Assembly: GCF_000213175.1 (NCBI RefSeq)
Contig: NW_009799099.1
Location: 670,038 to 734,037 of the forward strand
DNA from: Neurospora tetrasperma FGSC 2508
Lineage: Eukaryota; Ascomycota; Sordariomycetes; Sordariales; Sordariaceae
DNA: 64,000 bases
Direction of reading: 5' to 3'
Of this stretch, positions 34,790 to 48,157 are shown piece after piece; positions within the stretch are counted from its first letter, which is position 1; each line of letters opens with the position of its first letter. The position numbers and the translations under genes are program-made. The notes under the pieces are model-generated. The model had not been told where the DNA came from and searched no databases. It saw only the letters and a program-made list of their open reading frames with translations.

Positions 34790-36096
34790 AGAAGAGAAAG
34801 TCGAAAGAGAGATATCTGATACCCTTATGATTGATGACTTTATGCGGAACCGAAAAAGGGAATATATATATTCCAGGGCGTTGTCATCGAATGGATCGAC
34901 GCAAAAAGGCAAAACACCCATATACATACGTTTTGCGCCACGGGTGGTCGGCCGAATATCAGGCAGGATAGGCGTCGGTCAGAGCGATCATAAGGTACAT
35001 ACATACTTGAACGCACTGCACATACATACATACCATACCAATACTTGCTTGGCACGCTTAAGATACCCCATTTATATAATACAATGCTGCTTTGTTTGTT
35101 TGTCCGTTACTTTGGGAACTTCCATCATGTGTATTGAGTTGTCCGAGTGAAGCGACATGGTATAATGGCAAGGGTATGTGATGTTATATAAAGAAGAAAA
35201 CCTCTGATGGGTATTTCATCTTATGATGTCTCTCTCTCCATTTTCTCTTAGGCCTTTAAAAAATATTGTATGTCTTACGGCCGCTCGTCCACGACAAAAT
35301 TGATGAGGATTTTCTTTGGCTGTAGCTTTGATTCTATGGTAGGTAGTGGGCGATCGACCAACTGGGCAAGTAAGTGAACCAGTCCAACAATGCCAACTCA
35401 TCGTAGATAAGAGAGGTTGTTACAAAACGGTGATGGGGATCACGATTATTCGAAAACAGATTGACTAGAACTCCTCTGGGGTACGATTATCCGGGGATTG
35501 CATAGAAGTTTGAGTTCAAAGGTTGTGATACAAACGATCAGATGCGCTGCGAGAGGATTTTCAAAGAGCCAAAGTATGATGCACTGACCATAACGTGTTC
35601 GGTTTATTCTCTTACAACCATTCGGCAAATGTCTCAACAATCTTGTCAGGTACAAGCGGGCGTTATCAGATAGAAAGCCGAACGCTTTCCCATACCTAGT
35701 ACATTTTTGGCTTTTTTGTACCGGAGTGATAAACGAATTAGTGCTGGATTGTAGTTCTAGACTATGGACATTCAAAGAAACAAATACCAGAGATAATGCT
35801 CGCTTTATAGATACGCTTTATGTGATGTCTTCAACGCTGCCTCGAACTCATGAACCTCAAACCCGATCATACACAGTAAACATGATCCGAACAAAGCTCG
35901 CTACAAACCCTCAAACTTGCCTCCCTACTTTGGTACAGCTTCCTCCATCAACTTAATCTCTCTGTCTCCGTCTCCCTCTCCATTTTGTCTTGGTCCGCCA
36001 CTCACTCTCACTCCCCGCCTCATACCCACTATCACTCGTGTCACTCTCATACCAGTAACTCTCACTCTCACTTTCGTCACTTTCGTCACTCACTGC
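34790..36096. other. Convergent spacer fusion gene / P-loop kinase
   Basis: The 3' flanks of two converging genes. Repeated short CACTCTCACT and TACATAC-like strings occur but no gene is supported. Confidence 0.45.
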
Positions 36097-37266
36097 CTAA
36101 GTGTGCACCCACTTCCCATCCTCCAAGCTCTCCACAACCTCATCCACCTCATCCTCCCTCAACAACTCCTCAATCAGAGCCCCATTGACCAAATCATTCT
36201 CCACCGCCCTCTTATCCGCCTCCTCCTCTGTGGCCGCAATCCCAGCAGCCAGATGCCTCTTGATCAACCGTTTCCTGGCAACAGGGAACGGCACTCTGAC
36301 AAAGAACTTGAGGTCCATCAGTTTGGCAGCATCAGACCAGGGTTTTTGGTTCAGTAGGAGATCTATTATTTCCCTTTTGTCAGCTTTACCCGCCCTGTTC
36401 CATTTCAGGGAAAATCTGAAGAGAGAGGAGAGAAAAACTTACAATTCCCCTCAAAAACCACCACCCTCACCTCCGGTCTGACTTCGATCCCTTTCTCCAC
36501 CGGATCCTTCAACGCATGATCGAAACTAGGCGCCCACACCGTTGTTGTTGTTGTTGTATTTCCTACAGTCACCGGCTTTCGTAGTTCCTTCACCAACTCA
36601 TAGAACCCCTGTCCATCAAAAGTAAATTCCGCGCCGCGTCGGGCGTGTGCGAGTTCCGGGTCGGGCATGGCGGACAGTTGGGCGCGCGTGAGGTGGAAGC
36701 CGTCCATGGGGAGGGCGGTGGCGAAGTCTGGGGACATGGAAGCAAGGGGGGAAGTGGTGTAGTGCAGGTGATTAAGGCGGCGAGCGAGGATTTGGGAGAG
36801 GGTTGTTTTTCCTGGTTTTTGTGGGATAGGGTCAGTTAGGTTGGTGAGAGGGTTGGTAGGAGGGGGAGGGGGAGGAGCAAGAAGAAAAGGAGGGGGAGAA
36901 GGCTTACCGGAGCCGGGGATACCTGCTATGGCGATCACTGTTTAAGGAAGACGGTTAGTATGTTTGGTGTTGTTGTTACTTAAAAAGATGAGGAGTGACG
37001 AAGCAAAGGGGATTCAGCGAGGTGAGTTGGTAAGCGTAAGACCCGAAGTGTCCACAGTCACCTGGTGCAGAGAAGGTCGAGATGTACGAGTCACTGAACG
37101 AATATAACAGCCATGCTGGAGGCGACGAGTAGTGATGATGGCTGTTTGATGACGGGGGAGATTATGGAAGAAGAACCGGTGAGCACATACAGAGTCTTTG
37201 ATCCTTGGGTGTGTCGAGAAACTTGTCCCATGCCCTCTCGACCAAGCGATCCATTTGTTCCTCCAT
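36097..37266 (-). CDS. P-loop kinase of the uridine kinase/phosphoribulokinase family (YFH7/YggC-like)
   Basis: Predicted 246-aa small-molecule kinase of unknown substrate. Four exons: 37266-37191, 36937-36908 (30 nt), 36811-36443 and 36362-36097. The Walker A motif GIPGSGKTT (residues 31-39) is completed only by splicing exon 2 to exon 3. Further motifs are LPMDGFHLTRAQL, the ARRGAEFTFDGQGF segment, WAPSFDHALKDP, VVFEGNYLLLNQKPW across the last junction, and KFFVRVPFPVARKRLIKRHLAAG. These fit the bacterial YggC/PanK-like group, with homologues in fungi. The first intron is long (253 nt) with a CATACTAAC branch. The gene diverges from the small conserved gene at 37859. Confidence 0.85.
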
Positions 37267-37858
37267 ATTTGGTGATCTATTATTGACTGCGGATGCTGAT
37301 AGTTGCCAGATGGTTGGTATGAGATGAGGTCACTTGTAAGCCGGCGATGATGGGTGGGAGAAGATTAAGATATTGTTTACAGATGGACACGTTAAACAAC
37401 GAGAAAGAGAAGAAAAGTAACAGGGCTTTGTTGGTTGCCAATAGTTGTTGTTGTTCCGTTATTCAAAGCTGGAAGTTGCTATCGTGAAGAAGTCGGTCGG
37501 GGAAGGAAAGACCCCCCAAACCCAACGCCGGCCGGGCCATAACATGGAAGTTCGAAGATGTGGGGCCGCCCTACGGAGCTCCACGGGGCCACTGCGGGGC
37601 TCGTGGGGAAGATTGCCGCTCCGTTACTTCGGGCTTTTAGGGCTCCGCAATTGCTGTCTTCACTTCCTTGTCCGGAGAGCTTCCAACCCCGGGGAAAGAC
37701 TTTCACTCACTTACACATTCATTCTCCCCTCGACTTCCACCTTTTCAAACTGCATACAACTCGAGAAGATTTCTACCATCCATACTTCCCAAACCTATCA
37801 CGAGAATCTTGAAAGTTTTTATTTCAGAAATTCACATCTAAACATCACAACCAAAACC
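37267..37858. other. Divergent promoter region of the P-loop kinase and the 37859 gene
   Basis: About 0.6 kb between diverging genes. A GTT microsatellite-like run sits near 37440. No further gene. Confidence 0.45.
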
Positions 37859-38616
37859 ATGTCCCTCGAAGCCGAAGAAACCCTCGAATCTGGCCTTCTA
37901 GGCATCGGTCTAGGTTCCGACTCCGAAGACGAGTCAACCACCAACACCAACTCTAATACCAAAACCGAAGTCGTACCCGAATGCGCAGCACCAGCCACAA
38001 AAGCAGACAGGACAGCCCTTTCGGAGGAAGCCTTCCAAGAGCTCAAGAAGACTTATCGCGTCAAGGTTGAGAACGGCGAGGTAGGAATTTCCTCCTCTCC
38101 TTCTGTTTCTCTTCACTCTTCACATTATATTCCACCTCAGCCTTGTCCTCCTGCTCCTTTATAACCTTTTTCACACCTCAAACCTCCAAACCTCCAAACC
38201 TCCAACCCTTTTCAACTATCAAATCTTCCAACTTGCCCTGCCCCCTCCCCCCCACCCGCCCCTACACTATGCTCCCCCCTGCCGCCCCCGTGCATCAAGT
38301 CCAACCAAGCCTCACATACACTACATTCACACATCTAACACGCACAAAGTTCCACCATCATCTCCAATTCCCCCTCGGCTCTACCGCCGCAGACGGAAGA
38401 ACCAGAACCATCAACAAGCCCGAAGCGCAAGAGATTTTGCACGCAGTGGAGGAGCTCTACTTTTTTCGGAGGTACGAGGAGGCAGTGGCGCTACTGAGAA
38501 AGGTATGGGAGGATGCGGGGGACAGTCTCTTTGATCGGGATACGACGGGGTTATTGAGGCTGTATGAGACGAGGTGTGAGGAGAGGTTGAGGGGGGTTAA
38601 TGTGGATGGGCAGTGA
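37859..38616 (+). CDS. Small conserved fungal protein of unknown function
   Basis: Predicted 162 aa from two exons, 37859-38080 and 38350-38616, across a 269-nt pyrimidine-rich intron. I do not recognise a named family. The N-terminal half is acidic with Ser/Thr/Asn low complexity. The segment around LKKTYRVKVENGE, then FPLG, then the helix-rich EAQEILHAVEELYFFRRYEEAVALLRKVW looks conserved in style and resembles a TPR-like helical pair. The 3' splice site was chosen because it keeps frame and restores an FPLG-type segment after VENGE; an alternative acceptor nearer KPEAQE would shorten the protein by about 20 residues. The ATG follows CAAAACC. Confidence 0.65.
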
Positions 38617-39877
38617 GTTGTAGGGGAGAGATAGGTTTGTGGAATTAATGATACCCTTTTTATGTGCGTTTGTGATTACTTTGATTGATATAATGCAGTG
38701 CAGTGCAGCGTTGGTAGGTTGGGTTGGTTTGGTTAGAGGTTCAGATGAGATGGCTGTTCGTTCAGTTTGGTGTGAGCGCGAGGTTTGACAAGCAAACATA
38801 TTTTCAGCATGAGTTCATCGCGATGAACTTTCAAGATACGAACGGCAGTCACGGACAGCGCCAATATGAGGCACACAGTGTTTGAATGAAGGGAAATGGT
38901 AAGATGTCTCTTATCTATACCTCAAAATGTGAGTGACGAAAATCTAGCAAATGGTGTGAATACTCTAACTTCCTTCTTCCATCCCTCTCTATCCTGTCCG
39001 TCATCTCTTTTGATGATTGCATCCTAGCCGCCGCCGCAACCCGATTTATTTAAACCGTCCAGGGTATGTGTAGCAAGGAGTGTCGTACCCCGCGCATATC
39101 CTCGGGCCGTCGCATCGAAGGCCATCAGCACCCCTCGCTTCCTTCAAACCGTTTCGGAAGACCGGAAGCAAGAAATGACAAATGATGATTTTCAGTATTC
39201 CTTTGACCTCCATGCTCAGTCCCAAGAGAAATCCCAGAGAATCGGGGGTAAGGGGGTAACTCCGAAAACTCCGCGTCAACACTGCTTGACATGATGGGGA
39301 TGATGACGCAGAGATGAACACAAAAGATGAGGAAGAGAAAATGCAAGTCTATAATAACACATTTGAATTTGGGATATCGAAATGAATAAAAGCAAGATAA
39401 AATGAAGATGCATCGCTTCATCCCCCCCGCCTAAGTGAATAATGAACACCGAGCAACGCCGTCTAATGAAGTTGACTCCAAGTCTATGCTTTTTGGCTAA
39501 ACCCCCGGACTCCGTACGACATCGCTTTTGTTTGTATGTAAACCCATCAATCGCAAAGAAAGAGAAAGAGAAGTGTGTGTGTGAGTGAATGCATCATTGA
39601 TGCCGCGCCAAGCCAGGAGACAGACAATGCCTGCTGCACGGAACTGCCCGGGGAGCTTTTTTCAGCTCAATCGCTTGTTTGCTTGCCGCGGGTGCGCGAC
39701 ACGTGTATATGTCGCCAAATGTCGTGATTTGGCGTCGTGATCGAGCAGGCAATTTGATGATGCGCTGCCGGCATTGCTGCTGCCAATATGTGTGATGATG
39801 GTGCCGTCGCTCAATTGCCCCGACGATGCAGAAATTCATCGAGCATGTCAAAGCAATCTCGGATCGTAAGGAGAGAC
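38617..39877. other. Convergent spacer, 37859 gene / PRELI gene
   Basis: The 3' flanks of two converging genes. No supported gene. Confidence 0.45.
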
Positions 39878-40474
39878 TTAGGCAGCCATGCGGATGTTCC
39901 CAGCTTGCTCCCTGATGAGGCCCATCTTCTCCCTTTCCCTTTCCTCGGCAAAGACGCGCCTGCTCATGGCCAGCACGGACTCGAATCCTTCCTTGCCCTT
40001 AGCCGCGTTCTCCCGGAACCTCTTGACAAGGGTGTCCTCGATGCTGTTCTTGATGCGCTGCCAGCCACCAGCCAGAGCGGTGATCTGGGCCTCCTGGTGA
40101 AACTTGGTCTGGTGGTCGGAGAGGGGCGAGTAGACGACGGTCTCCTGGACGTTGAGCAAGTTGCTCCAGGTGATATTTGTGGAGACCATGGTAACGGTCT
40201 TGGTCTTGGGGTCGACGTATGAAGTCTCAAACACCTGCGACTCGTCCATGCCGCCGCCCATCATGCTCTTGAGCCATTCCGGAGCAGCCTGACGGCAGGT
40301 GATGAGGCGCTCGGTGCGCAGGATGCCGGTGGCAGGGTCAACGCTGCGGCTGATGGTATCGACGGCGACAACGTGCGTCGACTTCTCGTTCCATGGGCAG
40401 TACTTCCGCCAGTTGGCAGTCGATACCTCTTCCCATGAGTAATTGAAGGTTTCTGTGTTGGAAAAGACCTTCAT
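39878..40474 (-). CDS. ups2: PRELI/MSF1-domain protein, Ups2-type
   Basis: Predicted 198-aa single-exon protein of the mitochondrial intermembrane space. Yeast Ups2 with Mdm35 shuttles phosphatidylserine between the mitochondrial membranes. The whole protein is the PRELI domain: MKVFSNTETFNYSWEEVSTAN, STHVVAVDTISR, LRTERLITCRQ, the TNITWSNLLNVQETVVYSP block, and FHQEAQITALAGGW, close to yeast Ups2 and unlike Ups1. Upstream in-frame codons exist, but the ATG at 40474 aligns with the family start and gives the usual length. Low-complexity tails of yeast Ups2 are absent. Confidence 0.88.
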   Translation of the reverse strand: MKVFSNTETFNYSWEEVSTANWRKYCPWNEKSTHVVAVDTISRSVDPATGILRTERLITCRQAAPEWLKSMMGGGMDESQVFETSYVDPKTKTVTMVSTNITWSNLLNVQETVVYSPLSDHQTKFHQEAQITALAGGWQRIKNSIEDTLVKRFRENAAKGKEGFESVLAMSRRVFAEEREREKMGLIREQAGNIRMAA

Positions 40475-42144
40475 TTTGATAGCTTTGCGAAGTGTTTTAT
40501 TGAGTTTGTTGGTGATGGATTCGTGAGGTGGTGTCAAGATGGAACCCTCTTATAAGTGAAAAAATCGACTCGGAAGCGCCGCGCTGACAAAAAGCAGACC
40601 GCAAGAAGGGGAGAGACGATCCTTATGTCGACAATTGCGGTGACTCAAGCGAGCGGTCAGCTAGAAATAGGGCGTGGTGATGGTGGTGGTGGTGGCTGTA
40701 AGAAATCGTCTGGACCAACGACAAGAATAGGACTTTTTGGTGGTCAAGGATTGGCTTGTGATAACGCAGAGAGCGGAGGAGCGCAGCAGAAAGTTCTTTC
40801 GCAGGGGCTAGACTAGTGACTAGTAGCTGACTGGGACCCTGGGTAAACAAAACCGGTTGATCCGAACAACGGCCTGGAACCTTGGGTTGATCGACGATAA
40901 CGGAGCGCGTGCCTGGTTTGCTTGTGACACTACCGCTTGTACGTCCCGTCCAAAAGGGGAAAATAATAGATTGGTTGTGATTGTTTGTGGTATGTGGTCG
41001 CGTGAAGGTACCTAGGTAGACAAGGCGGAGTGGAATGCAGAACAAGTGCAGTACTATAAAGTAAGAGACACTTGAAAACAGAGTAGAACAAACTTTGTGA
41101 AGCCTCAAAAACAGCGAGACCGGAACGGAGCAGAGGAAGAGCGGTTGCGGCCTTTATGACTTGCCGCTTGTCATCGCGATATTCCTCGGCTTTTACCAAT
41201 TGGAACCGAAATGTGACGCCTTTCTTTTTTTTTTTTTTTCTCCTTCCAGCGTTGTACGCCCCCGCGCGGCCCAGTTAGTGGCTCACTGAGCCCGTTGGTC
41301 CGTTCACACCCGCGTCTCACGAATTCTTATCGGGTCCGTGATAAACCCAAAAAAAAAGTGGCAACGCAGCTGCGCAGTCAGCCAATGGGATGAACCACAT
41401 TTTCCACACTCAATCTCCACCAACCTCAGTTTGGCGAGGTGTGGAAAAAATAGTCCGAACACACTTACACCAAAAATACACTAGAATGTGTTCGGTCTTT
41501 TGTTCGCACACCTCGGTTAGACAGGTCGGACACGGCGAATCTGACAAAGCCGCAGACGTCACAGCCGGCCTACCTCCGTCATCCCCAGATGTCGATCACT
41601 CCGCCTCCGTGATCGCTTCCGTCACTCTTCGCCGCTGATTGACAATTCGGAAAGCCGTGGAATTTTTTGAGCCTCTGTATCGGTACGGTACGGTTGTGGA
41701 TCGCTGGGTCCGATTTGTGCGGCCTGCACGGAGTACGAGTGGATCTCTTGGGACCGGCTTGGCTCTCGAAGCTCCGCACATACTCCGGTTGTCCTCTCTG
41801 GTCGACGGCCAGCTATATTGAAACATGACACGCTAGTTTTCATGTGCTGAACGAGTTCAAACTTTCAGCGTCAAATCCCTGCCATTAGCTAAAACAACCG
41901 TTACAGATTGACGAACCAAGTGTCAAAACGTCCTAGCACTCGGTAGATTGATGGCTGCGCGCTGCTGGGTTTCTGGCTGGCTCGAGCTTTCTTTCACCTC
42001 TCCCTATCAAAGCGCACTCATCGCCATGAACTCGTGGTGCTACAATCTTTTACAAACAACATTACAGGAAGAAAACGCGAACCAAACAAATCCCGAACTT
42101 TTTTTGTCGTACCCTATCCTATGCTATGCTACCCCATCAATCCC
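40475..42144. other. Spacer between the PRELI gene and MAP2
   Basis: Both flanking genes run leftward, so this holds the PRELI promoter and the MAP2 3' end. A poly(T) run lies at about 41225-41239. Short frames near 41390-41840 on both strands show no family signal. Confidence 0.45.
41225..41239. repeat. Poly(T) tract
   Basis: A run of about 15 T, preceded by TTTC. No gene is attached. Confidence 0.8.
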
Positions 42145-43605
<1,461 letters not shown>

Positions 43606-44188
43606 CTTGTCTGTTTGATGTCTCCTGACCAGAAAGATGTCAAGAGGAACAGACAAAGTGTTTGTTGTTGAAGAAGAAGAAGGGAAGCTGACATTCTTCA
43701 ACCAAACAAAAGTTCAATCCCCACCATCCAAAGCTCCCAACGTATCGCTTATCGCCCCATTGGATGGTCAGAAAATTGACGGCTGACCACTTACAGCGCT
43801 CCGTGCAGGGGCTACAGGGCGCGACGTTCACAAACGCGGGGTTGCAGTGGAACGCCCCAAAGCGCCCTTGAATTGACATGTTCAACGCTGCATGAGCTGA
43901 CCCGACCCAGCTTGCCCTTGCCGCGTCATCCGGATATTGCAGGCTTGTCCCAATTGAAGGGGATGCATCTCACGGGGCGGGCGGTGAGGTGGCCAGAGCT
44001 TCGAGGACATTGTGCCTCGATTATGTCACTGCGTCACCGGCGGCAGGGATCCTGTCGTTATCGTATCAGGCTCGAAGCTAAGGAAACCAAACCTACCGTC
44101 AACAAGGAACGTCGATTGCGCCTAGGTGTTTCTTCATTTGAGAGGACATGAAGGATCATCTATGAGCCCAGCGAGAACGGGATGAGGA
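43606..44188. other. Divergent promoter region MAP2 / J-protein
   Basis: About 0.6 kb between diverging genes. No further gene. Confidence 0.45.
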
Positions 44189-45586
44189 ATGCCAGTTCAC
44201 TACAGCTCTTTCGGTGCGGCCTTGCGCCCTCTTGGTCGCCAATGCCGTCGTGGTCTCCCCCATCTTTCCACTCCTCCACCCTCGATTATCACCACTGCGA
44301 GAGTTAACGTCGCGAACAAAGTCTCCCGCAACTTTACCATTTCGCGTACTCTACAAACCGGCCGTCAAGAGCCTGAACACCACAACAATCACTATGAAAC
44401 GTTAAACGTTCATTTCGACGCCACTCAGGCGGAAATCAAAAAGTGGCTATGCCTTTTCTTGAGCTTCCTATCGCAAAACTCCACCACACTTTTCTTATCA
44501 CTTACACCAACTCGCGGTCCACCTCTTTCACTATATCCCATCACCTCATGTCTCTACACTTTCACCCTTTGCTGCGCCAACAGTCCATCTTTACTTTCAA
44601 TCTCTCCATATACCCTGCCTAGGTATCATCCCTCCTAAGAAAGAACACTGTAAACTAACGGCAACAACAGATCCTTCTACCACCTCTCCAAAACCCACCA
44701 CCCCGACCACAACCCTTCAGACCCGCACGCCTCCCACCGCTTCATGCGCATCTCCGAAGCCTACTCCACCCTCTCCCACGCCGACAAACGCGCCCGCTAC
44801 GACCGCGACGTCCTCCGTCTCCATTTACGCGCCCGCGCCCACGGCTCGCACCACTCCTCCTCCGTCGGTCCGGCCGGCGGCCGCCCAGCCTCTGGCCTGT
44901 CCAAGCGCCGCTCAACGACACAGGGCGCTCCCCCGCCTAGCTTCTTCAAACAAGGCGGGTACGGGGAGCAGAAGGTGAAGAGGGAGTGGCAACAGAGTAC
45001 GGGGTACTCTTCACAGCAGCAGCAGTACGGGGGTGGTCCACGTCCGACAGGGGGTTTCAGTTGGGGAGGAGGAGGAGAAGGAGGAGGGGGAGGAGCGACA
45101 GGACCAAGACAACAAGAATGGTCCCAAGCATTCAACCCCGCTTCGGCACCTCACTTCAACAGCGAGCAACACACGCGCACCCATGAGCAACTATGGGAAA
45201 ACCTCAAAAAGTCGCATGCAAGAAGGAGCGAAGCGGCTAGACAGCAGGCGCAGTGGCAGCAGCAGCAAGAAGATGAAGGGGACGGGGAGGAGGGACAACA
45301 GCAGCAGCAGTGGTGGTCGGGGTCGGGGTACCATCAGGAGGAACAACAGCCGTACAAACAGCAGCAGTGGGGAGAAAGCAAAAAAGTGATGCCGGAGATT
45401 CAGCAGGGAAATTGGGCAAGTTTCTTTGCGGTTACGGCGGTGCTGTTGGTTTCGAGCTTTGGGCCTTATTGGCTGTTTGGGGAGTGGACGAGTACGGGCG
45501 GTGGTGGTGGTGGTAGTGGTGGTGGGAAGAAAAAGGGTGGGAGTGGTGGGAGTGGAGGGGGAAGTAGGAAACCGACTGCTGTTTGA
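44189..45586 (+). CDS. J-domain protein with C-terminal membrane helix, probably mitochondrial
   Basis: Predicted 389-aa Hsp70 cochaperone. Two exons, 44189-44442 and 44671-45586, are joined across a 228-nt intron that interrupts the J domain. The first 60 residues are rich in Arg, Ser and Thr with few acids, like a mitochondrial targeting sequence. The J domain runs from HYETLNVHFDATQAEIKK through KSFYHLSKTHHPDHNP (HPD at 95-97) to AYSTLSHADKRARYD. The middle is rich in Gln, Gly and Ser. A hydrophobic helix near 335-354 (FFAVTAVLLVSSFGPYWLF) precedes a Gly/Lys tail. Yeast Jid1, a mitochondrial J-protein with a membrane segment, has a similar layout, but orthology is only a guess. Confidence 0.8.
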
Positions 45587-46437
45587 GCTGTGGGGATGAT
45601 GGGTACCTAGGCATTATGATTTGAGCTGGAAGCAGGTTGAGCAGGACTGCGAGACCACAAGAGTAACAGAATTGTGGTAGGTCCAAGCGACAGAAATACA
45701 GGTAACGTAGTTCTGCAATTGGAAAAGAACTTTGTATAACAACAGACTACATTCATAGTTCAGCTCTTGAGAAGTTGATGAGGCTTCAGCTGTGTGCCGA
45801 GTAACCTCTGTTACAGATCAAAACGCATCTTTGCATGCTAGGTGTTCCCCGTATTAAGGTACCTATAGCTATCGTATCTCCTCTAGTCGAGGTGTATGGT
45901 ATTGACTTGCGGACAACATGTTGAATAAGCTCTAATCCCCCAGGTTTAGTTAACTGGCTGGGTCTCAAGCCTTACTTTCATTAAAGAATCCATCCCAACA
46001 GTTCCGTCCTCATGCTTCACTTCATTGCAAACCCTTGGGAGTTTTGACAGTCTTTGAAAAGTACTGAATGAGCGTGTTTGAAATCGCTTATGGGTATTTA
46101 TAATCTAAGTAGCGTAAAGATCGCGCTTGGTTTCCGTCTCCAGCCTAATTACAGTAACCATGTCCATCAAAGACGCTACAACTCTATCAAGAACTTTTGG
46201 CCCTCTTCGTTACACAAAAGCCCAAACCACTTATACACAAACTCATCCTATCAGTCAGCCACCCGAAGCAGGGCGCAACGTTCGTCATCTTCACTGTCTT
46301 CATAAAAGAAATAAATATCACTACTGGAAGGGGAGGCTCCACGATGCCAGCAAAGGGGGGTTATCTATTCCAGTTGAGAATTTGTTCGAAGGAATACTAT
46401 TACGCCGCTGCTTCTTCACATCTGTCCTGCGATTACT
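45587..46437. other. Convergent spacer J-protein / porin
   Basis: The 3' flanks of two converging genes. No supported gene. Confidence 0.5.
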
Positions 46438-48157
46438 CTAAGACTCGAAGGTGAAGCTGGTGCCAACCTTGTGGGTGGCCTGGTCAAGCTTCTGGGTATC
46501 GAAAGAGGCACCAACACCGAGGGTGACGCCCTCACGGAGGAGAACGTTGTAGGCAATGGCAGCGACACCACGGTCGTTGATCTTGCCCTATAAGGTTGGA
46601 AAAAAACATCAGGTCAGCATACATAAGTTCCATAAACGAAATGACAGCAATAACATACCTTGACGAAAGAGACGGGGTCAATGCGGTACTTGGTGGCGAC
46701 CTCGAGGCCGACGGTGTTACCGGTCTTGGAGTTCCAGGTGGCCTTGGAGCCGGCCTCAACCTGGGAGTTGACCTTGTGGTAGTAAGAAGCGGAGAAGACG
46801 CTCAGGTTGTCAGTAGCGGTGATGGCAGCGCTGTAGGTAGGGGCGTGGTAGCCGACAGCGGCGCTGTAACCAGTGATGGCAGCCTTCTGAACATCGTAGC
46901 CAGCGGAGGCACCAGCGAGGAAACCCTCGTGGCCGACAATGGCGTCAATGTTGGCGGTGGGGCCCTTGAGGAGGTCGAAGAAAGCACGGCCGTGGAAGTT
47001 GCTCTGCTTGAAGTGGAGGTTGAACTTGGCGCCGCGAGCGTTGGTGGCGGGGAGGAAAGAGAAGATACCCTCAGCCTTGAGACCCTTGGCGAGGTTGTCG
47101 GCCATCTCGACCTTGGTCTCAAGGGCGTTGGCAGTGTTCCAGGTCTGGGTGACGGTCAAGCCTGTTGTTCGCCAGTACATTAGCATTGTCGTGAGGTTCG
47201 CATACGGATAATAGTAAAAGCTCAAGTAGAGGGGTCGTCCCCGAACTCGAGGACCGATGATGCCGCCTAGAGAGAAATTCAAGTCTACCGGCGGCCGAAC
47301 ACGCGCTGAAGGCCTCTGCTTTGGATGTTTCACGTTGGCAGTACCATTGTCGTTGGCGGCTAAACTTCCGTCGGGACGACAATTCTTGGCCTTTTCGCTT
47401 TTGTGGACGCGTCTGTGAACAATGCAAAAGCCAGGAGGTAGCGGTGCGCCGGGAGGAAGGGGACCATAAGGGGGACCAGAAGAAGAAGACAAAGATGTAA
47501 GAGAAGAGTGATATGTACCATTGGGCTTGTCGGTGAATTTGCCCTCGAGCTATCAGTCACGCAAAAGAGGTCAGCTTGGTCTGTTGGCAACAGGAGAGAA
47601 GGGAGGGCGTTTGGCGCAACAGCAAGGTGATATGATGCTATCGCGGCATTGCGCCGGGAGCCCTAAGAGAGGGAGGAGGTAACATACAGCACCGCTGGTG
47701 ACCTTGTCGTGCGTGGACTTGCCGGTAACCTTGAAGGCGACATTGTTGGGGGTGTTGGACTTGACCTCGATGGTGCCGGCAGCGAGGTGGTAGAAGTCCT
47801 TGTTGAGGAGCTATATTGCGCGCAAAGAAGTCAATGGTTAGCGACACATTATAGTGCGTGCATGGGGTCCAGGGCCCAATCATGCAATCATAGTGGGGGT
47901 GGAGGAGGATGACGATGTTGCTTCATGGACATTGGCATCGACGAGCTATCGCGAGAGGGGGATGTGTAGGTATGGGGAAATGCCGCTTCAGCTTTGGAGC
48001 TTGGACAGCTTTCTCCAGCCAAACAGACAAACACGTCTCTCGATGATATCGATCGAACAGGTCGCCGTCATAGCTCGGGTGCGGAGGACAGGGAGGCGTG
48101 ATTTTTGCTTACGTCGTTGGCCGACTTGGCGATGTCAGAGAAAGCGGGAACAGCCAT
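46438..48157 (-). CDS. por: Mitochondrial outer-membrane porin (VDAC)
   Basis: Predicted 283-aa beta-barrel channel for ATP, ADP and other metabolites. Five exons: 48157-48113, 47810-47688, 47549-47519 (31 nt), 47161-46659 and 46587-46438. Introns of 302, 138, 357 and 71 nt are long for this genome, a pattern that places most introns in the first quarter. The protein begins MAVPAFSDIAKSANDLLNKD, has the VDAC barrel pattern and the GLK-like segment ADNLAKGLKAEG, and ends GTSFTFES. Sequence and length read like the characterised Neurospora crassa porin. A telomere-repeat-like motif lies about 470 nt upstream of the start. Confidence 0.97.
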
